Position numbers and translations under genes: made by a program
Shown: piece after piece, positions 17,226-25,315 of the stretch
How positions within the stretch are numbered: position 1 is the stretch's first letter
Layout: every line of letters starts with the position of its first letter
The notes under the pieces: generated by a model
Databases searched by the model: none
What the model saw: only the letters and a program-made list of their open reading frames with translations
Told to the model about the DNA's origin: nothing
Source: Capnocytophaga cynodegmi DSM 19736
Lineage (GTDB): Bacteria; Bacteroidota; Bacteroidia; Flavobacteriales; Flavobacteriaceae
Direction of reading: 5' to 3'
DNA: 50,822 nt
Assembly (NCBI RefSeq): GCF_000379185.1
Contig: NZ_KB900711.1
Location: 1-50,822 of the forward strand

Positions 17226-18251
17226 ATGAGAACGTTAGCAGTATATTTCGGTTTAATTTTAACAGTAGGAATTATGAATACAAAAGCACAAAATTCGGAT
17301 TATATGCGTATGATTGAAAGTGCTATCAAAGCTCCTTCAGGACACAATACGCAGCCTTGGTGGTTTGAAATGGGGGAGAATTCCATTCGTATTTTACCCA
17401 ATTTAGAAAAACATCTTGCTGTGGTAGATGCGGATAATCGTGAACTTTTTATCAGTTTGGGGTGTGCTACTGAAAATCTGTGTTTGGCTGCTGGTACATT
17501 GGGATATAAGTCTGATATGAGGGTTTCTTCGGAAGGAATAATCACAATATATTTGGAGAAAGATGATTCAGTTGTAAAAGAAGCTCTTTTTGAGCAGATT
17601 GATAAAAGACAGACGAATCGGTCAGTGTACAACAACGAGATAATTCCTGAAGAAGATGTAGAAAGTATCTTGAAGTTTTTTGAAAAAGAAGTGAATGATG
17701 CTATTTATCTGTGGAAAAAAGGAACTTCAACTTTTGAAACGATTACTGAATTTGTGATGAAAGGTAATGAAATCCAGATGAATGATGAGGCTTTCAAGCA
17801 GGAGTTACTTTCGTGGATACGTTTAAATAAAAGGCATTCCGAAAAGACCAACGATGGAATCAGTTACGCTGCTTTAGAAGCTCCGAACCTGCCCATTTGG
17901 ATTACCAAACCCATTGTGAAGGGAATGCTTAACGTCAAAAAGCAAAACCAAACTGACAGAAAGAAAATAGCTTCGTCCTCACACGTAGTTCTTTTAACAA
18001 ATTTGGAAGATACAATAGTTTCGTGGGTAAAAACGGGACGCATTTTGCAACGATTTTTACTATTGCTCACCCAGAAAGGCATTGCTCACGCCTATCTTAA
18101 TCAGCCTTGCGAAATTCCTGAGTTACGACAGAAATTACAAAATCAACTTCCTATAAAAGGGCAAAATCCTCAAATATTATTACGTATTGGTTATGCAAAA
18201 CAGCTTCCTTATTCAAAACGAAAACCTATTGAAGAAGTAATAAAAAAGTAA
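17226..18251 (+). CDS. Exported nitroreductase-family (Acg-like) protein
   Basis: 341 residues. An N-terminal hydrophobic stretch ending NTKAQ (about residues 1-22) looks like a signal peptide, unusual for an FMN enzyme but seen in the Acg-like branch. The nitroreductase fold is indicated by MIESAIKAPSGHNTQPWWFEM near 30-50 (FMN-phosphate-contacting region), DADNRELFISLGCATENLCLAAGTLGY near 88-115, the RQTNRSVYNN stretch near 135 and the C-terminal GKAQ-like LRIGYAKQLPYSKRKPIEEV. Acg-family proteins bind FMN but may store rather than reduce. A TTACTTTG box lies about 30 bases upstream. It is a single-gene unit. Confidence 0.83.
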   Translation: MRTLAVYFGLILTVGIMNTKAQNSDYMRMIESAIKAPSGHNTQPWWFEMGENSIRILPNLEKHLAVVDADNRELFISLGCATENLCLAAGTLGYKSDMRVSSEGIITIYLEKDDSVVKEALFEQIDKRQTNRSVYNNEIIPEEDVESILKFFEKEVNDAIYLWKKGTSTFETITEFVMKGNEIQMNDEAFKQELLSWIRLNKRHSEKTNDGISYAALEAPNLPIWITKPIVKGMLNVKKQNQTDRKKIASSSHVVLLTNLEDTIVSWVKTGRILQRFLLLLTQKGIAHAYLNQPCEIPELRQKLQNQLPIKGQNPQILLRIGYAKQLPYSKRKPIEEVIKK

Positions 18252-18364
18252 ATGATGGGTTTTATCAATATCTTGATTAAAAGTACGATGAACGTATCAG
18301 TAGGAAAGGAAAAATCTTTGAAAAATATAGCATTATGATATTTTTATGAGGTGATAATGATAAG

Positions 18365-18577
18365 TCAAGGGGTAATTTCCTTGTTGTCCGAATCAAAGGT
18401 GTAGGTACGTATTACGCCCTTTTCAATGATATAATTTTCATTGGAGATTTCGCCTTGTTTTAAGATGATAGTTCCCTTAGGAACTTCCCAATATTGGTGT
18501 TTTTGAGTGAGAATTTCTATCTCTTCAGTAGTAAGCTGCGAAGGTTGGTAAAAGTTTGCAAATAAAGAAATGTTCAT
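18365..18577 (-). pseudogene. Truncated Crp/Fnr-family regulator (N-terminal fragment)
   Basis: 70 codons start like a normal Crp/Fnr protein (MNISLFANFYQPSQLTTEEI, PKGTIILKQGEISNENYIIEKGVIRTYT) and match the beta-roll start of the complete protein at 12136. The reading frame stops at ...NKEITP where the family continues EITTGFF. No winged helix is found in the following 110 bases down to the nitroreductase stop, so the DNA-binding half is gone. It starts 14 bases after the HxlR stop on the same strand. Confidence 0.75.
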
Positions 18578-18590
18578 TTTTTGATGCTAT

Positions 18591-18947
18591 TTAGTTTTTC
18601 TCCTTACAAGATTCCACGATTTTTTCGCGGTGTTTTTTGCCCCATTCTTGCAGGGCAGAAAGTACAGGTTTGAGGTCTTTGCCGTAGGGCGTAAGGCTGT
18701 ATTCTACCGTAACGGGAACGGTGGGAAACACTTCGCGATGTATTAGTCCATTCATTTCCAAATCTTTCAAAGCGTTGGAAAGGGCTTTGGGTGAAATACC
18801 TTTTAGTTCGTTTTCCAATTCTTTAAACCGCTTGGTATGGTCGCAGAGGCTGTAAATAATAGGAAATTTCCACTTCCCGCCAATGACTTCAATCGCATCT
18901 AAAACCGATTGTATTTCCGTGTATTTATTTTCGTTGTTTTCTTTCAT
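18591..18947 (-). CDS. HxlR-family transcription regulator
   Basis: 118 residues from ATG 18947; a longer frame reaching 19028 is not credible because a TATTTTTG promoter box (minus strand, 18966-18973) lies inside that extension. The winged helix-turn-helix shows AIEVIGGKWKFPIIYSLCDHTKRFKELENELKGISPKALSNALKDLEMNGLIHREVF (described in part), the hallmark GGKW and IS-x-K-x-L-x-x-x-L pattern of HxlR/DUF24. HxlR proteins are dimeric one-component regulators that often sense electrophiles or oxidants through cysteines; the cysteines here lie near residues 32 and 116. It is divergent from the 19141-pirin pair, its likely target. Confidence 0.9.
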   Translation of the reverse strand: MKENNENKYTEIQSVLDAIEVIGGKWKFPIIYSLCDHTKRFKELENELKGISPKALSNALKDLEMNGLIHREVFPTVPVTVEYSLTPYGKDLKPVLSALQEWGKKHREKIVESCKEKN

Positions 18948-19104
18948 CAAAAGTTTTTTAGATTGCAAAAATAGACAATATTGGCAAATAGAAAAATATT
19001 GAATATCTACATTTTTCAAAATAAACATCTAAAAATCAATTACTATATGAAAGTATATTAGCTTGATAATGTTCTATTACTGAAAAATGTATTGCATATA
19101 GTCG

Positions 19105-19112
19105 TATCTTTG
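19105..19112 (+). promoter_or_regulatory. Promoter box of the 19141-pirin operon
   Basis: TATCTTTG, 28 bases before the start codon. The 193-base gap to the HxlR start holds both divergent promoters and so should contain the HxlR operator; no clear palindrome was picked out by eye. Confidence 0.55.
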
Positions 19113-19140
19113 TATCAGAAAAATAAAAGGAGATTAAACA

Positions 19141-19536
19141 ATGAAAAAAAATGTTGTTTTGATTGTTTCTAAAGAAGAAACTTTCATCAGAGAGTTGGCA
19201 AAAGTATATACTTCAGTTGTGTTTGAATTTGCGGATAATGCCGAACAAGCCATTGAAAAATTGAATCTCTTTGCTGTGGGAGCAATATTGGCAGATGCAA
19301 CCATTGAAGAACAAGAAATCCTCAAAATAAAGAAAATCGCAGGAATTTTAGATTCTGAGATTATATTTGAAAAAGCAGATTTCAAAAATATGGCAGATTT
19401 GGAAAAAGTAGTCATCAATCTTCGTAATGAATTATTTAGAAGAAGAATGTCGAATTATACTTTTGAAGATAATCCGAATTTGAATAATCCTTTTCTGAAC
19501 TTGGATAAAACCAATATTTTTAAGAAAAACGATTAG
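19141..19536 (+). CDS. Hypothetical protein, receiver-like or Rossmann-like N-terminus
   Basis: 131 residues. MKKNVVLIVSKEETFIREL followed by SVVFEFADNAEQAIEKL, AVGAILADATIEEQEILKI and IIFEKADFKNMADLEKVV gives a beta-alpha alternation like the first two-thirds of a response-regulator receiver. The acidic pocket is not convincing (ADATIEEQ where the phospho-Asp strand would be), so phosphorylation is doubtful. The last 25 residues (NPNLNNPFLNLDKTNIFKKND) are Asn-rich and probably flexible. The gene lies between the divergent HxlR gene and pirin (66 bases on), suggesting a role in the same redox or electrophile response. Family not recognised. Confidence 0.7.
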   Translation: MKKNVVLIVSKEETFIRELAKVYTSVVFEFADNAEQAIEKLNLFAVGAILADATIEEQEILKIKKIAGILDSEIIFEKADFKNMADLEKVVINLRNELFRRRMSNYTFEDNPNLNNPFLNLDKTNIFKKND

Positions 19537-19602
19537 TCAGAATAATTTTTCTTGCAGTTAATATGCAGTAAAACAATAAATAACAAATTTAAAAAAGAGA
19601 CT

Positions 19603-20466
19603 ATGAACACTAAACATATAGAAAAAATCGTTCGTTCCGGCACACCGCATTTTGTGGGAGACGGATTTCGCGTACATAATTTCATTCCTGGAACTTCTTC
19701 TATGGAGCGTATGGACCCCTTTATAATGATGGATTATAATGCCCCGTATGTTTTCCCACCGAGTGAAATTCCGAAAGGGGTAGATGTACACCCGCACAAG
19801 GGTTTTGAAACCGTAACCATCGCTTACAAAGGCAAGGTAGAACACGCGGATAGTGCAGGTGGAGGTGGAGTGATAGGAGAGGGCGATGTACAATGGATGA
19901 CCGCTGGAAATGGCATTTTGCACAAAGAATTTCACGAAACCGAGTGGAGTAAATCAGGCGGACTTTTCCATATGATGCAGCTGTGGGTGAATCTTCCGGC
20001 AAAGTACAAAACCACTCCGCCTAAGTATCAGGCGATAAAAAATGCGGATATCCCCAAAGTTCCGATAACCGATGGCGAAGTAGCAGTTATTGCAGGGGAA
20101 TACAACGGAGTGAAAGGTGCGGCTTCTACTTTTAGTCCTATCCATATGTATAATGTGCGTTTGCAAAGAGGAGGAAAAACCACACTTTCTTTCCCAAAAC
20201 ATTACACCACGACTTTGGTAACGGTGGAGGGAAGTATCCGCGTAAACGAACAGGAGGAAGTCGCTGCTGACCACTTTGTTTTGTTCAAAAACGATGGTGA
20301 AAATTTCACTTTGGAAGCCACTTCTGATGCCTTGATATTAGTACTTAGTGGAGAACCCATTGCCGAACCCATTGCCGCTTATGGTCCGTTTGTGATGAAT
20401 ACCCGCCAAGAACTCATACAAGCCTTCCAAGATTTTGAACAAGGCAAGTTTGGAGAGTTGAAGTAA
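19603..20466 (+). CDS. Pirin-family cupin protein
   Basis: 287 residues from ATG 19603, preceded by an AAAGAGA ribosome site; the possible TTG start at 19552 adds 17 unrelated residues. Pirins are iron-containing bicupins; the bacterial ones have quercetinase or regulatory activity. Seen: VHPHKGFETVTIAYKGKVEHAD at about 60-82 with metal ligands His-x-His and, further on, the glycine-rich GGGGVIGEGDVQWMTAGNGILHKEFHE giving the remaining His/Glu. The C-terminal cupin is degenerate (LQRGGKTTLSFPKHYTTTLVTVEG). It is the second gene after 19141 and divergent from hxlR, a common layout for oxidative-stress cupins. A terminator follows. Confidence 0.92.
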   Translation: MNTKHIEKIVRSGTPHFVGDGFRVHNFIPGTSSMERMDPFIMMDYNAPYVFPPSEIPKGVDVHPHKGFETVTIAYKGKVEHADSAGGGGVIGEGDVQWMTAGNGILHKEFHETEWSKSGGLFHMMQLWVNLPAKYKTTPPKYQAIKNADIPKVPITDGEVAVIAGEYNGVKGAASTFSPIHMYNVRLQRGGKTTLSFPKHYTTTLVTVEGSIRVNEQEEVAADHFVLFKNDGENFTLEATSDALILVLSGEPIAEPIAAYGPFVMNTRQELIQAFQDFEQGKFGELK

Positions 20467-20482
20467 TTAGAAGAAACTTAAT

Positions 20483-20512
20483 AAAAACTATCCTGAAAAG
20501 GGTAGTTTTTTT
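20483..20512 (+). terminator. Pirin terminator
   Basis: AAAAACTATCC (20483-20493) pairs with GGTAGTTTTT (20501-20510), T-run continues. A TATTTTTG box for the next gene lies at about 20550-20557. Confidence 0.8.
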
Positions 20513-20640
20513 GCTTTTTTAGTAGATTTCACAAGATGAGAGAATTTTGTATTTTTGCCAAGAGTTGTGAAATTTTTTATTTGCTTGAGAATGAATCACA
20601 AGCCTATACTTAATCAATCTTTTGAAATCTTAACACTAGT

Positions 20641-21225
20641 ATGAATGAAAAAATTGTTGATTTATTAAATCCTGAACTTTTTAAGTCCAACCTAATTTTA
20701 AGTGGATTATTTATTGCCTATTTTGAAAATACAACAGATTATATAATTGACCAACCAAGATCTTTTTTCTCATTTGGTTACAATTCTGAAAAAGGTGATT
20801 TAATAAGTCAAGATTACAAAACCGAAGTACTTAGTTTAGATAAGAAGCCAATAAATGCAAGCTTGAAATGGTTTCTGAATCAAAATGCGATCAATGAAGC
20901 AGATATAGAAGTATTTAATGAACTGAGGAAATATAGAAATAAGCTTTCACATGAATTAACAAGGATTCTTTTAGATGAAGGATTAGACTCCACTATTTAT
21001 AAACAAAATTTATCTAAACTATTTGACTTAAGAATAAAACTTGAAAAATGGTGGTTTTTTTGGTATGAAATTGTATTTACTGATATTGAGGGTAAAGAAC
21101 AACTAACAGCTGAAAATGTAATTACTGGAGGGGAAATGATTTATAAGCTATTTATGGACTTGTTGTCAGATGATGAAAATAAAGCAAGTTACTATATGAA
21201 TGAATTAAAAAAGGCGATAAAATAA
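20641..21225 (+). CDS. HEPN-like protein, possible RNase or abortive-infection factor
   Basis: 194 residues, largely alpha-helical, no signal peptide. The central EVFNELRKYRNKLSHELTRIL contains R99-N-K-L-S-H104, which fits the R-N-x3-H version of the HEPN ribonuclease motif (R-x4-6-H), on a predicted long helix as in that superfamily. The second helix pair around KLEKWWFFWYEIVFTDIEG is rich in tryptophan and resembles the dimer face of HEPN proteins. It stands alone, with its own TATTTTTG promoter about 85 bases upstream and no antitoxin-like nucleotidyltransferase beside it. Base composition is more AT-rich than the flanking pirin and CDF genes, hinting at acquisition. Function is inferred from a single motif. 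Confidence 0.6.
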   Translation: MNEKIVDLLNPELFKSNLILSGLFIAYFENTTDYIIDQPRSFFSFGYNSEKGDLISQDYKTEVLSLDKKPINASLKWFLNQNAINEADIEVFNELRKYRNKLSHELTRILLDEGLDSTIYKQNLSKLFDLRIKLEKWWFFWYEIVFTDIEGKEQLTAENVITGGEMIYKLFMDLLSDDENKASYYMNELKKAIK

Positions 21226-21365
21226 GGATCGTATTAGCTTTGCTTTGATATAGAATAAATTATTTTTTAACCAACTATTGTAGTTTTAGTTTGTCTTTTT
21301 TACTATCAATTCACTAAAAACCTTTATTTCCGTGTACTTAACGTGATTTTCAATCCGAAAAGCAT

Positions 21366-21373
21366 TACCTTTG
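21366..21373 (+). promoter_or_regulatory. Promoter box of the cation-efflux gene
   Basis: TACCTTTG, 46 bases before the start codon. The 21226-21365 part of the gap shows nothing else I can name. Confidence 0.6.
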
Positions 21374-21419
21374 CGAAGAAAAACAAAACTGATAAACAAC
21401 AAACTAAAAATACAAAGCA

Positions 21420-22343
21420 ATGGGACATTTACACGAAGAGCATCATCACCATCATCATTCGGTGAGCCATTTGGAAAACATCAGCCGAGCTTTCTATGTG
21501 GGTATCGGGCTGAATTTGATCTACACCATCGTTGAGTTTGTAGCAGGTTTTCGAGTAAATTCATTGGCACTTATTTCAGATGCAACACACAACCTGAGCG
21601 ATGTAGCAAGTCTTTTGATTTCCCTCATCGGACTTAAGTTGGCACAAAAGGCGAGTTCTTATTCCTTTACGTATGGTTACAAAAAGGCTTCTATTTTAGC
21701 GTCTCTCATCAATGCGTTGTTGCTGGTGTACATTGCTATTAAAATTATTATTGAAGCTGTTGAGCGATTCCAATCTCCCCCCGAAATGACCAGCAGTGTG
21801 ATTATTATTACCGCTATTATTGGAGTGATTATCAATACACTTTCCGCTTTTCTTTTCCATAAAGGACAAAAAGAGGACATCAATATAAAAGGGGCGTTTT
21901 TGCATTTATTGGTAGATGCGTTAGTGTCCGTTGGTGTAATTATCTCAGGGATAATAATTTATTTTACTGGGTGGAATATTGCTGACGTGATAACAAGTTG
22001 CCTTGTTGCGGTAATTATTCTTATTTCCACTTGGCGTTTGCTTGTGGAGAGCGTTAAGTTAATTCTTGACGGAGTTCCGCAAAATATTAAGGTCGATAAA
22101 ATCAGAGAAATTATAGAACAGCACCCTTTAATTTGTTCGGTACATCACATACATATCTGGGCTTTAAGTAGTTCGCAAAACGCACTGACAGCTCATTTGG
22201 TGGTGAAGGACAACATTACATTTGAAGAAATGGAAAAAGTCAAAAAAGAACTAAAGCACACACTTGAGCATCAAAATATCCATCACACAACTTTTGAAGT
22301 AGAACTCTCAAAAATGAAATGCAAATGTGATGATTGTCTTTGA
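21420..22343 (+). CDS. Cation diffusion facilitator (CzcD/ZitB-type)
   Basis: 307 residues. An inner-membrane antiporter exporting Zn2+ or other divalent metals for protons. A His-rich cytosolic leader (HEEHHHHHHSVSHLEN) precedes six transmembrane segments at about 24-42, 52-70, 90-110, 122-142, 162-180 and 187-203. The metal site is present: LALISDATHNLSDVASL in segment 2 (Asp and His) and LHLLVDALVSVGV in segment 5 (HxxxD). A C-terminal cytosolic ferredoxin-like domain (ICSVHHIHIWALSSSQNALTAHLVV) follows, with a Cys-rich end (KCKCDDC). The position is consistent with a metal-stress unit regulated by its own promoter; metal selectivity leans to zinc from the HD-HD site. Confidence 0.93.
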   Translation: MGHLHEEHHHHHHSVSHLENISRAFYVGIGLNLIYTIVEFVAGFRVNSLALISDATHNLSDVASLLISLIGLKLAQKASSYSFTYGYKKASILASLINALLLVYIAIKIIIEAVERFQSPPEMTSSVIIITAIIGVIINTLSAFLFHKGQKEDINIKGAFLHLLVDALVSVGVIISGIIIYFTGWNIADVITSCLVAVIILISTWRLLVESVKLILDGVPQNIKVDKIREIIEQHPLICSVHHIHIWALSSSQNALTAHLVVKDNITFEEMEKVKKELKHTLEHQNIHHTTFEVELSKMKCKCDDCL

Positions 22344-22442
22344 TAAATTCCAAATTTATGAAATATATGAAGATACTCATTCTTTTTGTAAAATATTGAA
22401 ATACAGAGAAAAGTTTTTAAATTTGTCTCAAAATCATACTTC

Positions 22443-23255
22443 TTGCAATCCTCTTTGAACATACGAAATTACTACAAACCCATTCAGCCAACGATTATTC
22501 AATCGGCTGAAAATGTGTTTTATACAGAAATCTTTCCTGATGAAAAATTATTGCCTTTCATCTATTGCTATTGGCAACTTAAAACAAAAACACAACTTAC
22601 TGAAAACTATGTATATAGAGTGATTTCCGATGGTTGTATTGATGTGTTTTTTGAGTTGGATAATCCCGATGAAAGTTACCTTATGGGGTTTTGCCGAAGT
22701 TATACGGAATTTCCTTTGGGGAAAGAGTTTAACTATGTGGGAATACGATTTTTGCCTTCTGCTTTTCCGTTGATTTTCAAACAAGACGCCAAAGAATTGA
22801 GCAATAATGATATTCTTTTGAATTTGGTTTCTTCCGATTTGGCGACATTCATTGCTCATAAATTCAGTAATCCGCAGAGTTTACAACAGATTAAAAATGA
22901 GTTAGATACATTTTTTAATAAACATTTAGAAAAGACTGATTTTAGTATAGACAACAGATTCTATAAAGCTTTGGAAATTATTTTAAAATCAAAAGGAAAT
23001 GCACGGATAGTGAGCGATTTAGATACGGGAATTAGTCCTCGTCATCTCCGCCGATTGTTTGAATTTTACATTGGCGATACCCCAAAAACTTTTAGTCAAG
23101 TCGTTCGTTTTCAGTCTTTTTTGAATGCTAAAATTTCCAATCAAAACACTGATAATCCATCATTTTACGATATGGGCTATTACGACCAATCTCACTTTAT
23201 CAAAGAATTTAAAACTTTTTGTGGGGTAACGCCGAGGGAGGTTTATTACAAATAA
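22443..23255 (+). CDS. AraC-family regulator with DUF6597-like N-terminus
   Basis: 270 residues from a TTG at 22443 (a second TTG is at 22455); no ATG fits, and a TAAATTTG box at about 22417-22424 allows only a short leader. The N-terminal domain (FPDEKLLPFIYCYWQLK, VISDGCIDVFFEL, YVGIRFLPSAFPLIF) is the ligand-type cupin of the DUF6597 group. The C-terminus is a double helix-turn-helix (KGNARIVSDLDTGISPRHLRRLFEFYIGDTPKTFSQVVRFQSFL and SFYDMGYYDQSHFIKEFKTFCGVTPREVY, given in part). Similar overall plan to 29472. The ligand is unknown; likely targets are the neighbouring genes. Confidence 0.87.
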   Translation: MQSSLNIRNYYKPIQPTIIQSAENVFYTEIFPDEKLLPFIYCYWQLKTKTQLTENYVYRVISDGCIDVFFELDNPDESYLMGFCRSYTEFPLGKEFNYVGIRFLPSAFPLIFKQDAKELSNNDILLNLVSSDLATFIAHKFSNPQSLQQIKNELDTFFNKHLEKTDFSIDNRFYKALEIILKSKGNARIVSDLDTGISPRHLRRLFEFYIGDTPKTFSQVVRFQSFLNAKISNQNTDNPSFYDMGYYDQSHFIKEFKTFCGVTPREVYYK

Positions 23256-23277
23256 TTTGTCCCCTTTTTCCTATTTT
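23251..23277 (+). repeat. Repeat at gene end, copy 1 (with downstream promoter)
   Basis: 27 bases at the AraC stop codon that are almost the same as 24060-24087 at the next stop codon; each is followed by a -7 box (TATTTTTG at 23296-23303 here). The pairing suggests duplicated intergenic DNA. Confidence 0.55.
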
Positions 23278-23319
23278 ATCATTAAAAAACATTTCTATTT
23301 TTGCCTAAAATTCACGAAG

Positions 23320-24060
23320 ATGGGAACGAATTACAGCATTACCGAAAAATTTGGTGCAAATCTTGCCGAATTGTTAGCTGAAAAAATTAATAGGGTTTAT
23401 CTTGATTTTAACAGCAAAAATTTCATAAAAGACACAGGAAATAAGGTTATTGGGCAAACTTACACACAGAGAATAATCACCATCGCAGATTTGTTAAAAA
23501 ACTATCTTTCAGCAGACTACAAAGAAGATCTGCGTGTATTACTCTCTATTTTGGGCGAAGAAAATCCCAATCAAACAGGAATGTTCACACATTATTATTG
23601 GATTTTGCCTATTGGAAAATTTGTAGAACGTTATGGTATTAATCATTTTACACTTTCGATGAATGCTATAGAGGAGATAACTAAGAGAAATACAGGTGAA
23701 TACGCCGTACGTCCATTTATCAGAAAATATCCTGAAAAATCACTAGAAATCATTGAAAAATGGGCAAAATCTCCTAATTTTCACTTACGTAGGTTGGCAA
23801 GTGAGGGACTGAGACCTAAGCTCCCTTGGGCGAGTAAATTAGATACTTTTGTAGAAAATCCTGCTCCTGTTTTTCAAATTTTGGAACTCCTAAAAGATGA
23901 TGAAATTATGTTTGTAAAGAAATCCGTTGCCAATCACCTAACCGACTGGCTTAAAGTGAATAAAGAAGCTGTTTTACCTCTCATCCACCGCTGGAAAACT
24001 TTCGAAAATCCGCATACCCAATGGATTATAAAACGAGCCACAAGAAAATTTGATGTATAA
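23320..24060 (+). CDS. DNA alkylation repair (AlkD-like) HEAT-repeat protein
   Basis: 246 residues from ATG 23320; the longer frame (23257) contains its own promoter and is excluded. The protein is a HEAT-like repeat scaffold: ITIADLLKNYLSADYKEDLRVLLSILGEENPNQTGMFTHYYWILPIGKFVERYG, then NAIEEITKRNTGEYAVRPFIRKYPEKSLEIIEKWAKSPNFHLRRLASEGLRPKLPWA and further repeats (quoted in part). The RRLASEGLRPKLPW stretch matches the DNA-binding groove motif of AlkD-related proteins (KAT/3-methyladenine glycosylase type). The W/D catalytic pair of B. cereus AlkD could not be placed with certainty, so glycosylase activity is possible but unproven. Confidence 0.72.
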   Translation: MGTNYSITEKFGANLAELLAEKINRVYLDFNSKNFIKDTGNKVIGQTYTQRIITIADLLKNYLSADYKEDLRVLLSILGEENPNQTGMFTHYYWILPIGKFVERYGINHFTLSMNAIEEITKRNTGEYAVRPFIRKYPEKSLEIIEKWAKSPNFHLRRLASEGLRPKLPWASKLDTFVENPAPVFQILELLKDDEIMFVKKSVANHLTDWLKVNKEAVLPLIHRWKTFENPHTQWIIKRATRKFDV

Positions 24061-24087
24061 ATAATTCTGTCCCTTTTTTCCTATTTT
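24060..24087 (+). repeat. Repeat at gene end, copy 2 (with downstream promoter)
   Basis: 28 bases nearly the same as 23251-23277 after one single-base gap, ending TCCTATTTT in both; here a TAATTTTG box at 24105-24112 follows. Confidence 0.55.
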
Positions 24088-24135
24088 GGTTTCATCTCTC
24101 TTGATAATTTTGCCAAAAATTAGAATTCAGAAAAA

Positions 24136-24513
24136 ATGAAATTGAATACAGGAATTATCACCGAAAAATTAGCAGATACCAAAGCCTTTTATACCGAAAT
24201 TTTAAACTTTGGCGTGAGCTTCGAAAACGAATTTTACCTTTTGCTCCACACTCCTAATCAAGAGGCAGAAATCAGTTTTTTGCTTCCCAATCACCCGAGC
24301 CAACAGCCTATTTTTCAGAAACCTTTTCAAAATCAAGGTGTTTACCTCACTATTGAAGTCGAAAATGTAGATGAAGTTTATAAAGAATTGAAAAACAAAA
24401 ACATTCCTATTGAGATTGAACTACGAAACGAACCTTGGGGCGACCGCCATTTCGCTATCAAAGACCCCAATGGCATCGGTATTGATATAGTAACCTACAC
24501 AGAACCTGAGTAA
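24136..24513 (+). CDS. VOC-family (glyoxalase/bleomycin-resistance-like) protein
   Basis: 125 residues. KLNTGIITEKLADTKAFYTEILNFGVSFENEFYLLLHTP, YLTIEVENVDEVYKELKNKNIPIEIELRNEPWGDRHFAIKDPNGIGIDIVTY (quoted in part) form the two VOC half-domains, with the EPWGDRHFAIKDPNG turn typical of this group. Substrate unknown; related proteins bind bleomycin-type drugs, glutathione adducts or quinols. A single gene with a TAATTTTG promoter box 24 bases upstream of its start and a terminator downstream. Confidence 0.85.
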   Translation: MKLNTGIITEKLADTKAFYTEILNFGVSFENEFYLLLHTPNQEAEISFLLPNHPSQQPIFQKPFQNQGVYLTIEVENVDEVYKELKNKNIPIEIELRNEPWGDRHFAIKDPNGIGIDIVTYTEPE

Positions 24514-24581
24514 TAATCAAATTTCTTGTAAAAACCAATATCGTGTAATCTAGGAATTTATTAGATAATCAAAAAAGACAC

Positions 24582-24609
24582 AAAAATGCTCCTTAATCGG
24601 GGCGTTTTT
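24582..24609 (+). terminator. Terminator of the VOC gene
   Basis: AAAAATGCTCC pairs with GGGGCGTTTTT (G-T pairs) around TTAATC. Confidence 0.65.
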
Positions 24610-24683
24610 GGTTTAGAAAGAACATAACTTATAAGATTTTAAAATTAAAGGAAGAAAATTGCGTTCTTTTTTCTTATAGAAAA

Positions 24684-24752
24684 TTTGTCTGTTCAAAAAA
24701 ACATATTACTTTTGCAATAAAATATAACAATAGTTATATAATGTGTGTTATA
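24684..24752 (+). promoter_or_regulatory. TetR promoter with overlapping palindromic operators
   Basis: Promoter: TTTG at 24684-24687, 19 bases, TACTTTTG at 24707-24714. Just downstream lie TATAAC (24723-24728) and GTTATA (24733-24738), a perfect palindrome around AATA, and a second TATAA/TTATA pair reaching 24752, so the block is TATAACA...GTTATATAA...TGTTATA. Position right at the transcription start fits autorepression by the TetR protein encoded next. Confidence 0.65.
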
Positions 24753-24762
24753 AAATAATATT

Positions 24763-25287
24763 ATGCCTAAAACAACGACAATAACGAAAGAAATTATCAT
24801 TGAAACTTCTTTTGAAATGGTTCGAAAAGAAGGGTTTGCGGTACTTTCTGCCCGAAACATTGCAAAACAAATTGGTTGCTCCACACAGCCCATTTATTGG
24901 ACATACAAAAATATGGACGACCTCAAAGCTGAAGTCTGCCAAAAAGCTCTTATTCACTTACAAAACACAATGTTGGGCTATTCAAAAACAGGAAACTCTT
25001 TCCTTGATTTAGGATTGGGGTATGTGCAAATGGCTCATACAGAACCCGCTTTATTTAAGGCTTTCTATATGGATAATATTATGAATATAAAACTTACAGA
25101 TATTTTTCCGGAAAGTCAGCAAATAGTAAACATAATGAAAAATTCAGAAGAATACCGACAATTATCCGACGAAGGCGTAAAAAACATTATCGCCAAATCG
25201 TGGATGTTGGTTCACGGCATTGCCTCGCTGATTGCCACAGGACTATTTGTCTATGACGAAGAAAAAGTAAAACAGATTTTAGAATAA
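24763..25287 (+). CDS. TetR/AcrR-family repressor
   Basis: 174 residues. Helix-turn-helix at about 8-50 (IIIETSFEMVRKEGFAVLSARNIAKQIGCSTQPIYWTYKNMDDL, in part), with the classic QPIYWTYKN recognition helix. The C-terminal ligand domain is the short WHG-type form with FKAFYMDNI and SWMLVHGIASLIATGLF. The gene is followed after 28 bases by a VOC gene on the same strand, so the two are probably one operon with the VOC protein as a detoxifying effector. Its last 30 bases are repeated 1186 bases downstream, after the membrane-protein gene. Repressor ligand unknown. Confidence 0.9.
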   Translation: MPKTTTITKEIIIETSFEMVRKEGFAVLSARNIAKQIGCSTQPIYWTYKNMDDLKAEVCQKALIHLQNTMLGYSKTGNSFLDLGLGYVQMAHTEPALFKAFYMDNIMNIKLTDIFPESQQIVNIMKNSEEYRQLSDEGVKNIIAKSWMLVHGIASLIATGLFVYDEEKVKQILE

Positions 25288-25288
25288 T
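25259..25288. repeat. 30-bp direct repeat, copy A (end of tetR)
   Basis: Thirty bases including the tetR stop codon are found again, identical, at 26445-26474. Here they encode the last residues of TetR. The copy at 26445 lies at the end of the membrane-protein gene in another frame. Confidence 0.9.
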
Positions 25289-25315
25289 CCAAATTTTAAT
25301 AAAATATTGTAAAAA

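Noticed and set aside
19552-19602. TTG start for pirin
   Set aside because: The family starts at the ATG at 19603, which has a good ribosome site.
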